DNA of 12,114 nucleotides from Byssochlamys sp. IMV 00236 (taxonomy: Eukaryota > Ascomycota > Eurotiomycetes > Eurotiales > Thermoascaceae). Position 1 is the first letter of the stretch. Each line of letters opens with the position of its first letter. The position numbers and the translations under genes are program-made. Location: assembly GCA_001931875.2 (NCBI GenBank), contig MSJH02000180.1, positions 1 through 12,114 on the forward strand, given 5' to 3'. The notes under the pieces were generated by a model. The model saw only the letters and a program-made list of their open reading frames with translations, did not search any database and was not told the origin of the DNA. Positions 9,519 through 12,114 of the stretch are shown in pieces.

Positions 9519-10000
9519 CAGGAATCAAGATAGGGTTTTTTCCCAGAAAGTATCGAATAAAGATCGATTGGCTATGATCCTGAATTAGCTTTGCCAGTAA
9601 GCTGGTCTTAAGTTTCAGGCGGCTAAACACAGATCGACAGGGAAGCATACTAAGGATGCGTATCCTGTAGCAATGGGACATTAGTAGAAGTTCGAATAAT
9701 AAAGAAAAAGACTGATAACAACGATCAAGATCATTTACTCGTGTAATGTGTTCAACACTTCATATATTCATGTTTACATAACATTACATGCATTTGTATT
9801 GTGTGACAACGAAGTGTCTGACTGTACACACAAAAGCTGCATCCACTTGGTTGCTAGAGCTTCGATTTTTTTCAATTCATTTAGTTACCAAGACCGTCGT
9901 ATCAACATTAACACTTTTTAGTGAGTACACTATTTCCAGAAAGAAATGTCGCGTTGACTTGTCGCTTTTTTGTATAAATTGTATTATAAAAACTACAAAA

Positions 10001-10610
10001 ATGCCGTATTTCGTTCCTGACGAAGAAGAGCTTGCTGCAATGACGGCACAGTTGAAGAAAATGAGATTAAAAGAAGACAACGAAAAATATACAAGGTCAA
10101 TGGAGCTATGCGTTTGGCAGAATGTAATGATTTGGAAGTCTTCGTTCTTGGGACAGCAGGTCCTATTGATCATGGTGACTATACAAAGATGATATTCGAC
10201 AACTCAAAGGGCATGTTTGCCTTGCTGGCAATGTTGAAAACTGTAGCGGACCACTACAAGCATGCGTCTATTGAAGGGTTTAAAAACTCAAGCTCTATTT
10301 CATGCGGCCTACTGGTAAGCAATAGAAGTAACTTTTTATTTTACTAATAATAGCGTTTTGTAACACATAGGCAAAAATATACGACTGTGGTCAATGACCT
10401 ATACAAGAAACGGGCTTTACGACTTTGTGCGTGAAGAAAAAATCTCGTTGAGCGAGAACTTTGATGAAAGGGAAGATAATCTAGCATCCTTAGTCAATTT
10501 TTTTAAACTTGAAGGTATATTTGTAATCTTTGGCTATTGAGAGCTACAACACCTATGGACAATACTTTGCAAAGGAGTATTTCAAAAGCTTACCTGAAAG
10601 CGATTATTAA
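10001..10610 (+). pseudogene. Broken gene of an unrecognised protein family (frameshifts plus stop)
   Basis: Read with frame corrections, this gives one continuous protein of about 180 residues. It starts MPYFVPDEEELAAMTAQ (from 10001), then KVNGAMRLAECNDLEVF...GTAGPIDHGDY (frame change near 10088-10093), FDNSKGMFALLAMLKTVAD, then KLKLYFMRPTG (frame change in the A run 10282-10286, one base short of FKKLK). A well-formed intron follows (10315-10370), then KNIRLWSMTYTRNGLYDFV...DNLASLVNFF (from 10371), a third frame change near 10501-10515, an in-frame TAA at 10524-10526, and the end AIESYNTYGQYFAKEYF...ESDY, stop at 10608-10610. Each piece is coding-like and they follow in order, so decay of one gene is the simplest reading. 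I do not recognise a named domain; it resembles the uncharacterised multi-copy proteins that populate such fungal genomes, which is an impression, not a match. Confidence 0.65.
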
Positions 10611-10782
10611 ATAATGTATAAACGGATACGCCTATCCTCTTTTTTAAAAAACAACAAGTAAAGATTTGGTCAGCCCCATTTGGACTGATATAAATTACAT
10701 TTTTTATTGGACAGACCCCCTCAGTTTTTGTGGTATGTGTTATTACTACAAAGCTCAAGACTTGTATCTTTTACATAAGACA

Positions 10783-10962
10783 TCAATCATTAGTGCCGAT
10801 TCCCACAATTATAGTCCATCTTTTTAGTAGATTCTCATATTTCATCATTCTCTGTAGATCGTTCACACGATGGCTGCGCTTTTTCTGCATGAATAGAGGG
10901 GCCAAACCAGGGTCGTAGTACTCTATTTCCGCACGACTCTGACAGTAAAATGCTGGTAATTC
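10783..10962 (-). pseudogene. Short coding-like remnant of unknown family
   Basis: Sixty minus-strand codons open between stops, containing FYCQSRAEIEYYDPGLAPLF, then MQKKRSHRVNDLQRMMKYEN and RWTIIVGIGTND before TGA. Residue make-up (charged, Tyr/Trp-containing, no low complexity) looks like a real protein fragment, possibly from a transposon-related gene, but nothing diagnostic is present. The only in-frame ATG (10888-10890) would leave about 35 codons. Confidence 0.3.
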
Positions 10963-11058
10963 TCATATTTTGAATTACGATATCAATATTATCAGTACGA
11001 AGCATGTTCCTAAAGCTATAAACTTTATATCTAGATCAACTTGGGTTATTCTGGCGTT

Positions 11059-11083
11059 AACCCCTTCAATTATTGAAGGGTTT
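11059..11083. repeat. Near-perfect palindrome
   Basis: CCCTTCAAT (11062-11070), a 1-nt centre, then ATTGAAGGG (11072-11080); with one mismatch the arms extend to 11059 and 11083. It could be a dimeric protein-binding site, a cruciform-prone scar, or chance. Confidence 0.65.
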
Positions 11084-11478
11084 CTCACATATACTCCCAT
11101 CTTCCCTTATCTTATTCTGCCCTCTCTTTATTGCATATGTTTCACTGCCCTAGTCTTCCCTGATTTAACTCCTTCAAAAAAATTGACGTAACAAAGCATC
11201 TTCCCGCTTGTTCCGTTAGTTAGATACAGCGCATGATTTTTTCTTCCTTGCATGAATTGTGAAATCATTAATAGATACAGTGGTTTGTCAATTCCGTCCT
11301 ATGTCATTACGGAATATTTATCAGCCTTGATATAGAATGATCATAGATTACCGTATTCTATTATAAAGAAACTGCTGTACATTTATTATTATTACTATTT
11401 CAGGAACAGCTTATGTTGCATATCTCGTAGATTTACTCTGTTTTCTTCCTTCTATTTTCTGTTTATCTACAAGCAAAT

Positions 11479-11952
11479 ATGAAGTCCTATGCCTACATTG
11501 TTTGCTTGCTCGCATTGATTTGGTCTGCTGTTTGCAACTCATTTTCAGCACTAGAATACTCATCAGCAGAATCAGCAGCATCGCCTTTATCCTTGCAGGC
11601 CATGGCCGAGGACATGAACGACATGCAAACAGTCAAGATGTATCTTGCAGAAAACGTCCAAAACGATGCTGCAGATATCATTTACCCCACGAATAACGAG
11701 GTTTGGCACGTCAACCAGCAAGTCAGTGTGATTTTTAGAGAAGCCAATTATGAACCCGGTGAAACCGTTTCTATCTACTTCTTTAACCTCACGCCTGTCT
11801 TAGCAGGTGGCCCACTCAGTCAACGGATATTTACGTTTACTGTTCCGGCCAGTGCTTACACTGGGCCTGATAACACGGCAACTCTAGTGGCAGTGAAGCG
11901 TAAGAATTTATACTTGCAATCTGTTGACTCCATTACACTTCATGTGATCTAA
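11479..11952 (+). CDS. Small secreted protein with a Kre9/Knh1-like beta-sandwich domain (paralog B)
   Basis: Intronless, 157 aa. Signal peptide at about 1-20 (MKSYAYIVCLLALIWSAVC), a Ser/Ala-rich linker with the motif AEDMNDMQTVKMYLA (43-57), and a C-terminal domain at 66-157 starting DIIYPTNNEVWHVNQ, with VSIYFFNLTPVLAGGPLS, FTFTVPASAY and ending LQSVDSITLHVI. Of the final 92 residues about 60 are identical to paralog A and the alignment needs no gap, so the two come from a duplication; signal and linker have diverged more. Only one N-glycosylation sequon (NLT) remains, against three in A. No GPI signal or Ser/Thr stalk. It is transcribed away from paralog A. Just after the stop codon lies a strong donor-like AAAG|GTAAGC, which could mark a 3'-UTR intron. 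Confidence 0.85.
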   Translation: MKSYAYIVCLLALIWSAVCNSFSALEYSSAESAASPLSLQAMAEDMNDMQTVKMYLAENVQNDAADIIYPTNNEVWHVNQQVSVIFREANYEPGETVSIYFFNLTPVLAGGPLSQRIFTFTVPASAYTGPDNTATLVAVKRKNLYLQSVDSITLHVI

Positions 11953-11977
11953 AGGTAAGCTCGTTTATTTGTACCTT

Positions 11978-11983
11978 AATAAA
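11978..11983 (+). terminator. AATAAA poly(A) signal of paralog B
   Basis: AATAAA 26 nt after the stop codon, with a second AATAAA about 9 nt further on. Confidence 0.4.
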
Positions 11984-12062
11984 AAGAAATAAAGACTTCC
12001 CCCTTTGGAACATAGCATAATCTGATCAATCGGAATAAGAAAATCAAATAAAATGGCTGTCA

Positions 12063-12114
12063 AAGTTTTTTTTGTCTCTTTTTATTTTTTTTTTTTTATT
12101 TTTTTTTTTTTTTT
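12063..12114. repeat. T-rich simple sequence at the window end
   Basis: Long T runs broken by single A, C or G bases; likely an AT-rich microsatellite or homopolymer region. Base calls in such runs are often unreliable. Confidence 0.7.

Larger units (their letters stand above)
8965..10000. other. 1-kb interval without an intact gene
   Basis: Promoter side of paralog A on the left (GA/CT-rich leader at 8970-8998). Further right: a 10-bp inverted repeat at 9264-9302, a T27 tract at 9492-9518, and the leader side of the broken gene at 10001. A minus-strand reading at 9439-9681 runs through the poly-T tract as poly-Lys; I treat it as chance. I see no RNA gene. Confidence 0.45.
10611..11478. other. 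Interval with remnants, a palindrome and the paralog B promoter
   Basis: No intact gene. It holds a coding-like minus-strand fragment (10783-10962), a palindrome (11059-11083) and AT-rich DNA up to the start of paralog B, with a CT-rich leader at about 11440-11465. Confidence 0.45.

Noticed and set aside
9439..9681. 80-codon minus-strand ORF with a poly-Lys run
   Set aside because: The Lys run is just the T27 tract; the rest has no recognisable motif or splice context.
9788..10000. In-frame N-terminal extension of the reading that begins at 10001
   Set aside because: Residue make-up is leader-like, and MPYFVPDEEELAAM at 10001 is a natural start after an A-rich context.
10970..11191. 73-codon plus-strand ORF (hydrophobic)
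   Set aside because: It runs through the palindrome at 11059, shows no homology cue and lies in AT-rich DNA; most likely chance.
11945..11966. Strong splice donor AAAG|GTAAGC overlapping the paralog B stop, as a sign of a longer protein
   Set aside because: The stop codon precedes the donor, so splicing here cannot extend the protein; both paralogs end in the same LHVI. At most a 3'-UTR intron.
12053..12114. ATG near the right edge reading MAVKVFFVSFY
   Set aside because: It enters T-rich simple sequence at once as poly-Phe; nothing supports a gene within the window.

Overview
This window looks like nuclear DNA of a low-GC fungus, probably an early-diverging (Mucoromycota-type) one. I infer this from many short spliceosomal introns (41-69 nt) with TACTAAC/CTAAC-like branch sites and TAG/CAG acceptors, AATAAA poly(A) signals, long poly-T and trinucleotide tracts, and fungal-type proteins. 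No species can be assigned from sequence alone.

The left 7.6 kb is dense, intron-rich housekeeping DNA. In order: the N-terminal ~291 codons of a cytosolic Hsp70 (1-1108, minus, cut by the window edge); a complete DAHP synthase of the ARO3/ARO4 type (1250-2786, minus, 8 exons) with a perfect Gcn4-type TGACTCA site in its promoter; an upstream/3'-flank interval of 1.2 kb; glucosamine-6-phosphate deaminase with a ~115-residue low-complexity tail (4019-5444, minus, 6 exons); TOM22, the mitochondrial import receptor (5826-6325, plus, 2 exons), divergent from the deaminase; and ornithine decarboxylase antizyme (6890-7650, plus, 3 exons).

The right 4.5 kb is different: AT-rich and gene-poor. Two intronless genes for small secreted paralogs (8476-8964 minus; 11479-11952 plus) diverge from each other. 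They flank 2.5 kb that holds a broken gene (10001-10610, three frame changes and a stop) and shorter coding-like remnants. It reads as an accessory segment that arose by inverted duplication plus decay.

The most interesting signal is in the antizyme gene. Antizymes normally need a polyamine-stimulated +1 ribosomal frameshift. Here the gene reads through in a single frame if intron 1 uses its first acceptor (TATAG, 7176). Using the next AG, only 5 nt downstream (7181), creates an in-frame GAA-UGA-U from which a +1 shift restores the antizyme frame exactly. Frame choice may therefore be made at splicing, at translation, or at both. The functional link among the other left-hand genes is only general metabolism (aromatic amino acids, amino sugars, polyamines, protein folding and import); no operon-like logic is implied.
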